Below are positions 1 to 14,323 of a stretch of DNA of 64,000 nucleotides, piece after piece. Location of the stretch: the NCBI GenBank assembly GCA_034769895.1, contig CM068373.1, positions 24,290,620 to 24,354,619 on the forward strand, read 5' to 3'. The notes beneath the pieces were generated by a model, which saw only the letters and a program-made list of their open reading frames with translations, was not told the DNA's origin and ran no database searches. This DNA is from Magicicada septendecula. Its lineage: Eukaryota; Arthropoda; Insecta; Hemiptera; Cicadidae. Position 1 is the first letter of the stretch, and every line of letters starts with the position of its first letter. Position numbers and translations under genes: made by a program.

Positions 1-1154
1 GTAGGCTTGCAATTTCTTTTCTTCTCCTCAGATTGCTATGTGGAATCCAAACATCTTCACAAACGGGACTATCTGATTGGCGCGTACACGCTGTCCTACA
101 GCCGTCTTCTCAACCCAGATATTGGTAGGCTTGCAATTTCTTTTCTTCTCCTCAGATTGCTATGTGGAATCCAAACATCTTCACAAACGGGACTATCTGA
201 TTGGCGCGTACACGCTGTCCTACAGCCCTCTTCTCAACCCAGATATTGGTAGGCTTGCAGTTTCTTTCCTTCTCCTCAGATTGCTACGTCGAATCCAAAC
301 ATCTTCACAAACGGGACAAACTGATTGGCGCATATACGCTGTACTAGAGCTATATACTTCTCCTTCTTCTTTTTTTCTTCTTCTCCTCAGATTGCTGATT
401 CGAATCCAAACATCTTCACAAAAGGCACAATCTGATTGGCGCTTACACGTTGTCTTACAGCTCTCTCCTCAACCCAGATATTGGTAGGTTTGCAGTTTCT
501 TTTCTTCTCCTCAGATTGCTATGTGGAATCCAAACATCTTCACAAACGGGACTATCTGATTGGCGCGTACTCGCTGTCCTACAGCCCTCTTCTCAACCCA
601 GATATTGGTAGGCTTGCAGTTTCTTTTCTTCTCCTCAGATTTCTACGTGGAATCCAAACACCTTCACAAACGGGACTATCTGATTGGCGCGTACACGCTG
701 TCCTACAGCCCTCTTCTCAACCCAGATATTGGTAGGCTTGCAGTTTCTTTTCTTCTCCTCAGATTGCTACGTCGAATCCAAACATCTTCACAAACGGGAC
801 AATCTGACTGGCGCGTACACGCTGTCCTACAGCCCTCTTCTCAACCCAGATATTGGTAGGCTTGCAGTTTATTTCCTTCTCCTCAGATTGCTACGTCGAA
901 TCCAAACATCTTCACGAACGGGACAATCTGAATGGCGCGCAAACGCTGTCCTACAGCTATATTCTTTTTCTTCTTCTTCTTTTTTCTTTCTCCTCACATT
1001 GCTACGTCTAATCCAAACACCTTCACGAACGGGACAAACTGTTTGGCGCGTACACGCTGTACTAGAGCTATATACTTCTCCTTCTTCTTTTTTTTTTCTT
1101 CTCCTTAGATTTGCTGATTCGAATCCAAACATCTTCACAAACGGCACAATCTGA

Positions 1155-1748
1155 TTGGCGCTTACACGTTGTCTTACAGCTCTCTCCTCAACCCAGATAT
1201 TGGTAGGCTTGCAGTTTCTTTTCTTCTCCTCAGATTGCTATGTGGAATCCAAACATCTTCACAAACGGGACTATCTGATTGGCGCGTACACGCTGTCCTA
1301 CAGCCCTCTTCTCAACCCAGATATTGGTAGGCTTGCAGTTTCTTTTCTTCTCCTCAGATTGCTACGTCGAATCCAAACATCTTCACAAACGGGACTATCT
1401 GATTGGCGCGTACACGCTGTCCTACAGCTCTCTCCTCAACCCAGATATTGGTAGGCTTGCAGTTTCTTTCCTTCTCCTCAGATTGCTACGTCGAATCCAA
1501 ACATCTTCACGAACGGGACAATCTGAATGGCGCGCAAACGCTGTCCTACAGCTATTTTCTTCTTCTTCTTCTTCTTTTTTCTTTCTCCTCACATTGCTAC
1601 GTCTAATCCAAACACCTTCACGAACGGGACAATCTGATTGGCGCGTACACGCTGTACTAGAGCTATATACTTCTCCATCTTCTTTTTTTTTTCTTCTCCT
1701 CAGATTGCTAATTCGAATCCAAACATCTTCACAAACGGCACAATCTGA
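1155..1748 (+). repeat. Representative 594-bp five-monomer higher-order unit
   Basis: The array is organised in units of about 594 bp: three ordinary 124-bp monomers plus two shorter ones with pyrimidine linkers. One linker (T1) is CTATATTC followed by a TTC run. The other (T2) is CTAGAGCTATATACTTCTCC followed by TTCTTC and a T run. Then comes a monomer variant with GGCGCTTACACGTTGTCTTA, which marks the start of the next unit. Other units start at 3186, 4475, 12983, 31437 (593 bp) and 33515, so the order is kept across the array although blocks have been gained and lost. The small length changes lie in the T and TTC runs. Confidence 0.85.
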
Positions 1749-4700
1749 TTGGCGCTTACACGTTGTCTTACAGCTCCCTCCTCAACCCAGATATTGGTAG
1801 GCTTGCAGTTTCTTTTCTTCTCCTCAGATTGCTATGTGGAATCCAAACATCTTCACAAACGGGACTATCTGATTGGCGCGTACACGCTGTCCTACAGCCC
1901 TCTTCTCAACCCAGATATTGGTAGGCTTGCAGTTTCTTTTCTTCTCCTCAGATTGCTATGTGGAATCCAAACATCTTCACAAACGGCACAATCTGATTGG
2001 CGCTTACACGTTGTCTTACAGCTCTCTCCTCAACCCAGATATTGGTAGGTTTGCAGTTTCTTTTCTTCTCCTCAGATTGCTACGTCGAATCCAAACATCT
2101 TCACAAACGGGACAATCTGACTGGCGCGTAAACGCTGTCCTACAGCCCTCTTCTCAACCCAGATATTGGTAGGCTTGCAGTTTCTTTCCTTCTCCTCAGA
2201 TTGCTACGTCGAATCCAAACATCTTCACGAACGGGACAATCTGAATGGCGCGCAAACGCTGTCCTACAGCTATATTCTTTTTCTTCTTCTTCTTTTTTCT
2301 TTCTCCTCACGTTGCTACGTCTAATCCAAACACCTTCACGAACGGGACAAACTGATTGGCGCGTACACGCTGTACTAGAGCTATATACTTCTCCTTCTTC
2401 TTTTTTTTTTCTTCTCCTTAGATTTGCTGATTCGAATCCAAACATCTTCACAAACGGCACAATCTGATTGGCGCTTACACGTTGTCTTACAGCTCTCTCC
2501 TCAACCCAGATATTGGTAGGCTTGCAGTTTCTTTTCTTCTCCTCAGATTGCTATGTGGAATCCAAACATCTTCACAAACGGGACTATCTGATTGGCGCGT
2601 ACACGCTGTCCTACAGCCCTCTTCTCAACCCAGATATTGGTAGGCTTGCAGTTTCTTTTCTTCTCCTCAGATTGCTATGTGGAATCCAAACATCTTCACA
2701 AACGGGACTATCTGATTGGCGCGTACACGCTGTCCTACAGCCCTCTTCTCAACCCAGATATTGGTAGGCTTACAGTTTCTTTTCTTCTCCTCAGATTGCT
2801 ACGTCGAATCCAAACATCTTCACAAACGGGACAATCTGACTGGCGCGTACACGCTGTCCTACAGCTCTCTCCTCAACCCAGATATTGGTAGGCTTGCAGT
2901 TTCTTTCCTTCTCCTCAGATTGCTACGTCGAATCCAAACATCTTCACGAACGGGACAATCTGAATGGCGCGGAAACGCTGTCCTACAGCTATATTCTTCT
3001 TCTTCTTCTTCTTTTTTCTTTCTCCTCACATTGCTACGTCTAATCCAAACACCTTCACGAACGGGACAAACTGATTGGCGCGTACACGCTGTACTAGAGC
3101 TATATACTTCTCCTTCTTCTTTTTTTTTTCTTCTCCTCAGATTGCTAATTCGAATCAAAACATCTTCACAAACGGCACAATTTGATTGGCGCTTACACGT
3201 TGTCTTACAGCTCTCTCCTCAACCCAGATATTGGTAGGCTTGCAGTTTCTTTTCTTCTCCTCAGATTGCTATGTCGAATCCAAACATCTTCACAAACGGG
3301 ACTATCTGATTGGCGCGTACACGCTGTCCTTCAGCCCTCTTCTCAACCCAGATATTGGTAGGCTTGCAGTTTCTTTCCTTCTCCTCAGATTGCTACGTCA
3401 AATCCAAACATCTTCACAAACGGGACAATCTGATTGGCGCGTACACGCTGTCCTACAGCCCTCTCCTCAACCCAGATATTGGTAGGCTTGCAGTTTCTTT
3501 CCTTCTCCTCAGATTGCTATGTCAAATCCAAACATCTTCACAAACGGGACAATCTGAATGGCGCGCAAACGCTGTCCTACAGCTATATTCTTCTTCTTCT
3601 TCTTCTTTTTTCTTTCTACTCACATTGCTACGTCTAATCCAAACATCTTCACGAACGGGACAAACTGATTGGCGCGTACACGCTTTACTAGAGCTATATA
3701 CTTCTCCTTCTTCTTTTTTTTTTCTTCTCCTCAGATTGCTAATTCGAATCCAAACATCATCACAAACGGCACAATCTGATTGGCGCTTACACGTTGTCTT
3801 ACAGCTCTCTCCTCAACCCAGATATTGGTAGGCTTGCAGTTTCTTTTCTTCTCCTCAGATTGGTATGTCGAATCCAAACATCTTCACAAACGGGACTATC
3901 TGATTGGCGCGTACACGCTGTCCTACAGCCCTCTTCTCAACCCAGATATTGGTAGGCTTGCAGTTTCTTTCCTTCTCCTCAGATTGCTATGTGGAATCCA
4001 AAAATCTTCACAAACGGGACAATCTGATTGGCGCGTACACGCTGTCCTACAGCTATATTCTTCTTCTTCTTCTTCTTTTTTCTTTCTACTCACATTGCTA
4101 CGTCTAATCCAAACATCTTCACGAACGGGACAAACTGATTGGCGCGTACACGATTTACTAGAGCTATATACTTCTCCTTCTTCTTTTTTTTTTCTTCTCC
4201 TCAGATTGCTAATTCGAATCCAAACATCATCACAAACGGGACAATCTGAATGGCGCGCAAACGCTGTCCTACAGCTATATTCTTCTTCTTCTTCTTCTTC
4301 TTTTTTCTTTCTCCTCACATTGCTACGTCTAATCCAAACACCTTCGCGAACGGGACAAACTGATTGGCGCGTACACGCTGTACTAGAGCTATATACTTCT
4401 CCTTCTTCTTTTTTTTTTCTTCTCCTCAGATTGCTAATTCGAATCCAAACATCTTCACAAACGGCACAATCTGATTGGCGCTTACACGTTGTCTTACAGC
4501 TCTCTCCTCAACCCAGATATTGGTAGGCTTGCAGTTTCTTTTCTTCTCCTCAGATTGCTATGTGGAATCCAAACATCTTCACAAACGGGACTATCTGATT
4601 GGCGCGTACACGCTGTCCTACAGCCCTCTTCTCAACCCAGATATTGGTAGGCTTGCAGTTTCTTTTCTTCTCCTCAGATTGCTATGTGGAATCCAAACAT

Positions 4701-5554
4701 CTTCACAAACGGGACTATCTGATTGGCGCGTACACGCTGTCCTACAGCTCTCTCCTCAACCCAGATATTGGTAGGCTTGCAGTTTCTTTCCTTCTCCTCA
4801 GATTGCTACGTCGAATCCAAACATCTTCACGAACGGGACAATCTGAATGGCGCGAAAACGCTGTCCTACAGCTATATTCTTTTTCTTCTTCTTCTTTTTT
4901 CTTTCTCCTCACATTGTTACGTCTAATCCAAACACCTTCACGAACGGGACAAACTGATTGGCGCGTACACGCTGTACTAGAGCTATATACTTCTCCTTCT
5001 TCTTTTTTTTTTCTTCTCCTCAGATTGCTAATTCGAATCCAAACATCTTCACAAATGGCACAATCTGATTGGCGCTTACACGTTGTCTTACAGCTCTCTC
5101 CTCAACCCAGATATTGGTAGGCTTGCAGTTTCTTTTCTTCTCCTCAGATTGCTATGTGGAATCCAAACATCTTCACAAACGGGACTATCTGATTGGCGTG
5201 TACACGCTGTCCTACAGCCCTCTTCTCAACCCAGATATTGGTAGGCTTGCAGTTTCTTTTCTTCTCCTCAGATTGCTAAGTGGAATCCAAACATCTTCAC
5301 AAACGGGACTATCTGATTGGCGCGCAAACGCTGTCCTACAGCCCTCTTCTCAACCCAGATATTGGTAGGCTTGCAGTTTCTTTCCTTCTCCTCAGATTGC
5401 TACGTCGAATCCAAACATCTTCACAAACGGGACAATCTGAATGGCGCGCAAACGCTGTCCTACAGCTATATTCTTCTTCTTCTTCTTCTTCTTTTTTCTT
5501 TCTCCTCACATTGCTACGTCTAATCCAAACACCTTCACGAACGGGACAAACTGA

Positions 5555-8500
5555 TTGGCTCGTACACGTTGTCTTACAGCCCTATTCTCAACCCAGATAT
5601 TGGTAGGCTTGCAGTTTCTTTTCTTCTCCTCAGATTGCTATGTGGAATCCAAACACCTTCACGAACGGCACAATCTGATTGGCGCGTACACGCTGTCCTA
5701 CAGCCCTCTTCTCAACCCAGATATTGGTAGGCTTGCTGTTTCTTTTCTTCTCCTCAGATTGCTACGTCGAATCCAAACATCTTCACAAACGGGACAATCT
5801 GACTGGCGCGTACACGCTGTCCTACAGCTCTCTCCTCAACCCAGATATTGGTAGGCTTGCAGTTTCTTTCCTTCTCCTCAGATTGCTACGTCGAATCCAA
5901 ACATCTTCACGAACGGGACAATCTGAATGGCGCGCAAACGCTGTCCTACAGCTCTATTCTTCTTCTTCTTCTTCTTTTTTCTTTCTCCTCACATTGCTAC
6001 GTCTAATCCAAACACCTTCACGAACGGGACAAACTGATTGGCGCGTACACGCTGTACTAGAGCTATATACTTCTCCTTCTTCTTTTTTTTTCTTCTCCTC
6101 AGATTGCTAATTCGAATCCAAACATCTTCACAAACGGCACAATCTGATTGGCGCTTACACGTTGTCTTACAGCTCTCTCCTCAACCCAGATATTGGTAGG
6201 CTTGCAGTTTCTTTTCTTCTCCTCAGATTGCTATGTGGAATCCAAACATCTTCACAAACGGGACAATCTGAATGGCGCGCAAACGCTGTCCTACAGCTAT
6301 ATTCTTCTTCTTCTTCTTCTTCTTTTTTCTTTCTCCTCACATTGCTACGTCTAATCCAAACACCTTCACGAACGGGACAAACTGATTGGCTCGTACACGT
6401 TGTCTTACAGCCCTCTTCTCAACCCAGATATTGGTAGGCTTGCAGTTTCTTTTCTTCTCCTCAGATTGCTATGTGGAATCCAAACACCTTCACGAACGGC
6501 ACAATCTGATTGGCGCGTACACGCTGTCCTACAGCCCTCTTCTCAACCCAGATATTGGTAGGCTTGCAGTTTCTTTTCTTCTCCTCAGATTGCTACGTCA
6601 AATCCAAACATCTTCACAAACGGCACAATCTGATTGGCGCGTACACGCTGTCCTACAGCCCTCTTCTCAACCCAGATATTGGTAGGCTTGCAATTTCTTT
6701 TCTTCTCCTCAGATTGCTATGTGGAATCCAAACATCTTCACAAACGGGACTATCTGATTGGCGCGTACACGCTGTCCTACAGCCGTCTTCTCAACCCAGA
6801 TATTGGTAGGCTTGCAATTTCTTTTCTTCTCCTCAGATTGCTATGTGGAATCCAAACATCTTCACAAACGGGACTATCTGATTGGCGCGTACACGCTGTC
6901 CTACAGCCCTCTTCTCAACCCAGATATTGGTAGGCTTGCAGTTTCTTTCCTTCTCCTCAGATTGCTACGTCGAATCCAAACATCTTCACAAACGGGACAA
7001 ACTGATTGGCGCGTACACGCTGTACTAGAGCTATATACTTCTCCTTCTTCTTTTTTTCTTCTTCTCCTCAGATTGCTGATTCGAATCCAAACATCTTCAC
7101 AAACGGCACAATCTGATTGGCGCTTACACGTTGTCTTACAGCTCTCTCCTCAACCCAGATATTGGTAGGTTTGCAGTTTCTTTTCTTCTCCTCAGATTGC
7201 TATGTGGAATCCAAACATCATCACAAACGGGACTATCTGATTGGCGCGTACTCGCTGTCCTACAGCCCTCTTCTCAACCCAGATATTGGTAGGCTTGCAG
7301 TTACTTTTCTTCTCCTCAGATTTCTATGTGGAATCCAAACACCTTCACAAACGGGACTATCTGATTGGCGCGTACACGCTGTCCTACAGCCCTCTTCTCA
7401 ACCCAGATATTGGTAGGCTTGCAGTTTCTTTTCTTCTCCTCAGATTGCTACATCGAATCCAAACATCTTCACAAACGGGACAATCTGACTGGCGCGTACA
7501 CGCTGTCCTACAGCTCTCTCCTCAACGCAGATATTGGTAGGCTTGCAGTTTATTTCCTTCTCCTCAGATTGCTACGTCGAATCCAAACATCTTCACGAAC
7601 GGGACAATCTGAATGGCGTGCAAACGCTGTCCTACAGCTATATTCTTCTTCTTCTTCTTCTTTTTTCTTTCTCCTCACATTGCTACGTCTAATCCAAACA
7701 CCTTCACGAACGGGACAAACTGATTGGTGCGTACACGCTGTACTAGAGCTATATACTTCTCCTTCTTTTTTTTTTCTTCTCCTCAGATTGCTAATTCGAA
7801 TCCAAACATCTTCACAAACGGCACAATCTGATTGGCGCTTACACGTTGTCTTACAGCTCTCTCCTCAACCCAGATATTGGTAGGCTTGCAGTTTCTTTTC
7901 TTCTCCTCATATTGCTATGTGGAATCCAAACATCTTCACAAACGGGACTATCTGATTGGCGCGTACACGCTGTCCTACAGCTCTCTCCTCAACCCAGATA
8001 TTGGTAGGCTTGCAGTTTCTTTCCTTCTCCTCAGATTGCTACGTCGAATCCAAACATCTTCACGAACGGGACAATCTGAATGGCGCGCAAACGCTGTCCT
8101 ACAGCTATTTTCTTCTTCTTCTTCTTCTTCTTTTTTCTTTCTCCTCACATTGCTACGTCTAATCCAAACACCTTCAAGAACGGGACAAACTGATTGGCTC
8201 GTACACGTTGTCTTACAGCCCTATTCTCAACCCAGATATTGGTAGGCTTGCAGTTTCTTTTCTTCTCCTCAGATTGCTATGTGGAATCCAAACACCTTCA
8301 CGAACGGCACAATCTGATTGGCGCGTACACGCTGTCCTACAGCCCTCTTCTCAACCCAGATATTGGTAGGCTTGCAGTTTCTTTTCTTCTCCTCAGATTG
8401 CTACGTCGAATCCAAACATCTTCACAAACGGGACAATCTGACTGGCGCGTACACGCTGTCCTACAGCTCTCTCCTCAACCCAGATATTGGTAGGCTTGCA

Positions 8501-10303
8501 GTTTCTTTCCTTCTCCTCAGATTGCTACGTCGAATCCAAACATCTTCACGAACGGGACAATCTGAATGGCGCGCAAACGCTGTCCTACAGCTCTATTCTT
8601 CTTCTTCTTCTTCTTTTTTCTTTCTCCTCACATTGCTACGTCTAATCCAAACACCTTCACGAACGGGACAAACTGATTGGCGCGTACACGCTGTACTAGA
8701 GCTATATACTTCTCCTTCTTCTTTTTTTTTCTTCTCCTCAGATTGCTAATTCGAATCCAAACATCTTCACAAACGGCACAATCTGATTGGCGCTTACACG
8801 TTGTCTTACAGCTCTCTCCTCAACCCAGATATTGGTAGGCTTGCAGTTTCTTTTCTTCTCCTCAGATTGCTATGTGGAATCCAAACATCTTCACAAACGG
8901 GACTATCTGATTGGCGCGCAAACGCTGTCCTACAGCCCTCTTCTCAACCCAGATATTGGTAGGCTTGCAGTTTCTTTCCTTCTCCTCAGATTGCTACGTC
9001 GAATCCAAACATCTTCACAAACGGGACAATCTGAATGGCGCGCAAACGCTGTCCTACAGCTATATTCTTCTTCTTCTTCTTCTTCTTTTTTCTTTCTCCT
9101 CACATTGCTACGTCTAATCCAAACACCTTCACGAACGGGACAAACTGATTGGCTCGTACACGTTGTCTTACAGCCCTCTTCTCAACCCAGATATTGGTAG
9201 GCTTGCAGTTTCTTTTCTTCTCCTCAGATTGCTATGTGGAATCCAAACACCTTCACGAACGGCACAATCTGATTGGCGCGTACACGCTGTCCTACAGCCC
9301 TCTTCTCAACCCAGATATTGGTAGGCTTGCAGTTTCTTTTCTTCTCCTCAGATTGCTACGTCAAATCCAAACATCTTCACAAACGGCACAATCTGATTGG
9401 CGCGTACACGCTGTCCTACAGCCCTCTTCTCAACCCAGATATTGGTAGGCTTGCAATTTCTTTTCTTCTCCTCAGATTGCTATGTGGAATCCAAACATCT
9501 TCACAAACGGGACTATCTGATTGGCGCGTACACGCTGTCCTACAGCCGTCTTCTCAACCCAGATATTGGTAGGCTTGCAATTTCTTTTCTTCTCCTCAGA
9601 TTGCTATGTGGAATCCAAACATCTTCACAAACGGGACTATCTGATTGGCGCGTACACGCTGTCCTACAGCCCTCTTCTCAACCCAGATATTGGTAGGCTT
9701 GCAGTTTCTTTCCTTCTCCTCAGATTGCTACGTCGAATCCAAACATCTTCACAAACGGGACAAACTGATTGGCGCATATACGCTGTACTAGAGCTATATA
9801 CTTCTCCTTCTTCTTTTTTTCTTCTTCTCCTCAGATTGCTGATTCGAATCCAAACATCTTCACAAACGGCACAATCTGATTGGCGCTTACACGTTGTCTT
9901 ACAGCTCTCTCCTCAACCCAGATATTGGTAGGTTTGCAGTTTCTTTTCTTCTCCTCAGATTGCTATGTGGAATCCAAACATCTTCACAAACGGGACTATC
10001 TGATTGGCGCGTACTCGCTGTCCTACAGCCCTCTTCTCAACCCAGATATTGGTAGGCTTGCAGTTTCTTTTCTTCTCCTCAGATTTCTACGTGGAATCCA
10101 AACACCTTCACAAACGGGACTATCTGATTGGCGCGTACACGCTGTCCTACAGCCCTCTTCTCAACCCAGATATTGGTAGGCTTGCAGTTTCTTTCCTTCT
10201 CCTCAGATTGCTACGTCGAATCCAAACATCTTCACAAACGGGACAATCTGACTGGCGCGTACACGCTGTCCTACAGCCCTCTTCTCAACCCAGATATTGG
10301 TAG
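5555..10303 (+). repeat. Repeated blocks 5555-7540 and 8194-10303, differing by one monomer
   Basis: Landmarks in 5555-6148 recur at +2,639 bp (5555/8194, 5679/8318, 6148/8787), while those from 6386 to 7365 recur at +2,763 bp (6386/9149, 6634/9397, 7365/10128). The difference is exactly 124 bp, so one whole monomer was gained or lost, near 6.19-6.25 kb in the first copy and 8.83-8.95 kb in the second. The same order also matches 77-859 at +6,681 bp, so this segment exists at least three times. Confidence 0.85.
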
Positions 10304-13300
10304 GCTTGCAGTTTATTTCCTTCTCCTCAGATTGCTACGTCGAATCCAAACATCTTCACGAACGGGACAATCTGAATGGCGCGCAAACGCTGTCCTACAG
10401 CTATATTCTTTTTCTTCTTCTTCTTTTTTCTTTCTCCTCACATTGCTACGTCTAATCCAAACACCTTCACGAACGGGACAAACTGTTTGGCGCGTACACG
10501 CTGTACTAGAGCTATATACTTCTCCTTCTTCTTTTTTTTTTCTTCTCCTTAGATTTGCTGATTCGAATCCAAAAATCTTCACAAACGGCACAATCTGATT
10601 GGCGCTTACACGTTGTCTTACAGCTCTCTCCTCAACCCAGATATTGGTAGGCTTGCAGTTTCTTTTCTTCTCCTCAGATTGCTATGTGGAATCCAAACAT
10701 CTTCACAAACGGGACTATCTGATTGGCGCGTACACGCTGTCCTACAGCCCTCTTCTCAACCCAGATATTGGTAGGCTTGCAGTTTCTTTTCTTCTCCTCA
10801 GATTGCTACGTCGAATCCAAACATCTTCACAAACGGGACTATCTGATTGGCGCGTACACGCTGTCCTACAGCTCTCTCCTCAACCCAGATATTGGTAGGC
10901 TTGCAGTTTCTTTCCTTCTCCTCAGATTGCTACGTCGAATCCAAACATCTTCACGAACGGGACAATCTGAATGGCGCGCAAACGCTGTCCTACAGCTATT
11001 TTCTTCTTCTTCTTCTTCTTTTTTCTTTCTCCTCACATTGCTACGTCTAATCCAAACACCTTCACGAACGGGACAATCTGATTGGCGCGTACACGCTGTA
11101 CTAGAGCTATATACTTCTCCATCTTCTTTTTTTTTTCTTCTCCTCAGATTGCTAATTCGAATCCAAACATCTTCTCAAACGGCACAATCTGATTGGCGCT
11201 TACACGTTGTCTTACAGCTCCCTCCTCAACCCAGATATTGGTAGGCTTGCAGTTTCTTTTCTTCTCCTCAGATTGCTATGTGGAATCCAAACATCTTCAC
11301 AAACGGGACTATCTGATTGGCGCGTACACGCTGTCCTACAGCCCTCTTCTCAACCCAGATATTGGTAGGCTTGCAGTTTCTTTTCTTCTCCTCAGATTGC
11401 TATGTGGAATCCAAACATCTTCACAAACGGCACAATCTGATTGGCGCTTACACGTTGTCTTACAGCTCTCTCCTCAACCCAGATATTGGTAGGTTTGCAG
11501 TTTCTTTTCTTCTCCTCAGATTGCTACGTCGAATCCAAACATCTTCACAAACGGGACAATCTGACTGGCGCGTAAACGCTGTCCTACAGCCCTCTTCTCA
11601 ACCCAGATATTGGTAGGCTTGCAGTTTCTTTCCTTCTCCTCAGATTGCTACGTCGAATCCAAACATCTTCACGAACGGGACAATCTGAATGGCGCGCAAA
11701 CGCTGTCCTACAGCTATATTCTTTTTCTTCTTCTTCTTTTTTCTTTCTCCTCACATTGCTACGTCTAATCCAAACACCTTCACGAACGGGACAAACTGAT
11801 TGGCGCGTACACGCTGTACTAGAGCTATATACTTCTCCTTCTTCTTTTTTTTTTCTTCTCCTTAGATTTGCTGATTCGAATCCAAACATCTTCACAAACG
11901 GCACAATCTGATTGGCGCTTACACGTTGTCTTACAGCTCTCTCCTCAACCCAGATATTGGTAGGCTTTGCAGTTTCTTTTCTTCTCCTCAGATTGCTATG
12001 TGGAATCCAAACATCTTCACAAACGGGACTATCTGATTGGCGCGTACACGCTGTCCTACAGCCCTCTTCTCAACCCAGATATTGGTAGGCTTGCAGTTTC
12101 TTTTCTTCTCCTCAGATTGCTATGTGGAATCCAAACATCTTCACAAACGGGACTATCTGATTGGCGCGTACACGCTGTCCTACAGCCCTCTTCTCAACCC
12201 AGATATTGGTAGGCTTACAGTTTCTTTTCTTCTCCTCAGATTGCTACGTCGAATCCAAACATCTTCACAAACGGGACAATCTGACTGGCGCGTACACGCT
12301 GTCCTACAGCTCTCTCCTCAACCCAGATATTGGTAGGCTTGCAGTTTCTTTCCTTCTCCTCAGATTGCTACGTCGAATCCAAACATCTTCACGAACGGGA
12401 CAATCTGAATGGCGCGGAAACGCTGTCCTACAGCTATATTCTTCTTCTTCTTCTTCTTTTTTCTTTCTCCTCACATTGCTACGTCTAATCCAAACACCTT
12501 CACGAACGGGACAAACTGATTGGCGCGTACACGCTGTACTAGAGCTATATACTTCTCCTTCTTCTTTTTTTTTTCTTCTCCTCAGATTGCTAATTCGAAT
12601 CCAAACATCTTCATAAACGGCACAATCTGATTGGCGCTTACACGTTGTCTTACAGCTCTCTCCTCAACCCAGATATTGGTAGGCTTGCAGTTTCTTTCCT
12701 TCTCCTCAGATTGCAATGTCAAATCCAAACATCTTCACAAACGGGACAATCTGAATGGCGCGCAAACGCTGTCCTACAGCTATATTCTTCTTCTTCTTCT
12801 TCTTCTTCTTTTTTCTTTCTCCTCACATTGCTACGTCTAATCCAAACACCTTCACGAACGGGACAAACTGATTGGCGCGTACACGCTGTACTAGAGCTAT
12901 ATACTTCTCCTTCTTCTTTTTTTTTTCTTCTCCTCAGATTGCTAATTCGAATCAAAACATCTTCACAAACGGCACAATTTGATTGGCGCTTACACGTTGT
13001 CTTACAGCTCTCTCCTCAACCCAGATATTGGTAGGCTTGCAGTTTCTTTTCTTCTCCTCAGATTGCTATGTCGAATCCAAACATCTTCACAAACGGGACT
13101 ATCTGATTGGCGCGTACACGCTGTCCTTCAGCCCTCTTCTCAACCCAGATATTGGTAGGCTTGCAGTTTCTTTCCTTCTCCTCAGATTGCAACGTCAAAT
13201 CCAAACATCTTCACAAACGGGACAATCTGATTGGCGCGTACACGCTGTCCTACAGCCCTCTCCTCAACCCAGATATTGGTAGGCTTGCAGTTTCTTTCCT

Positions 13301-14323
13301 TCTCCTCAGATTGCTATGTCAAATCCAAACATCTTCACAAACGGGACAATCTGAATGGCGCGCAAACGCTGTCCTACAGCTATATTCTTCTTCTTCTTCT
13401 TCTTTTTTCTTTCTACTCACATTGCTACGTCTAATCCAAACATCTTCACGAACGGGACAAACTGATTGGCGCGTACACGCTTTACTAGAGCTATATACTT
13501 CTCCTTCTTCTTTTTTTTTTCTTCTCCTCAGATTGCTAATTCGAATCCAAACATCATCACAAACGGCACAATCTGATTGGCGCTTACACGTTGTCTTACA
13601 GCTCTCTCCTCAACCCAGATATTGGTAGGCTTGCAGTTTCTTTTCTTCTCCTCAGATTGGTATGTCGAATCCAAACATCTTCACAAACGGGACTATCTGA
13701 TTGGCGCGTACACGCTGTCCTACAGCCCTCTTCTCAACCCAGATATTGGTAGGCTTGCAGTTTCTTTCCTTCTCCTCAGATTGCTATGTGGAATCCAAAA
13801 ATCTTCACAAACGGGACAATCTGATTGGCGCGTACACGCTGTCCTACAGCTATATTCTTCTTCTTCTTCTTCTTTTTTCTTTCTACTCACATTGCTACGT
13901 CTAATCCAAACATCTTCACGAACGGGACAAACTGATTGGCGCGTACACGATTTACTAGAGCTATATACTTCTCCTTCTTCTTTTTTTTTTCTTCTCCTCA
14001 GATTGCTAATTCGAATCCAAACATCATCACAAACGGGACAATCTGAATGGCGCGCAAACGCTGTCCTACAGCTATATTCTTCTTCTTCTTCTTCTTCTTT
14101 TTTCTTTCTCCTCACATTGCTACGTCTAATCCAAACACCTTCACGAACGGGACAAACTGATTGGCGCGTACACGCTGTACTAGAGCTATATACTTCTCCT
14201 TCTTCTTTTTTGTTTCTTCTCCTCAGATTGCTAATTCGAATCCAAACATCTTCACAAACGGCACAATTTGATTGGCGCTTACACGTTGTCTTACAGCTCT
14301 CTCCTCAACCCAGATATTGGTAG
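9445..14323 (+). repeat. Second copy of the block at 1-4526 (large segmental repeat)
   Basis: The order of variant monomers from 1 onward is repeated from 9445. Matching landmarks sit 9,444 bp apart (77/9521, 436/9880, 1155/10599, 1873/11317). The offset becomes 9,445 after one extra T near 11966, then 9,797 after an additional block of about 352 bp near 12.63-12.98 kb (3186/12983, 3780/13577). The copies differ by scattered single bases, for example AAAAGGCAC at about 420 against AAACGGCAC at about 9864. This is a satellite super-repeat, not a gene. Confidence 0.85.
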
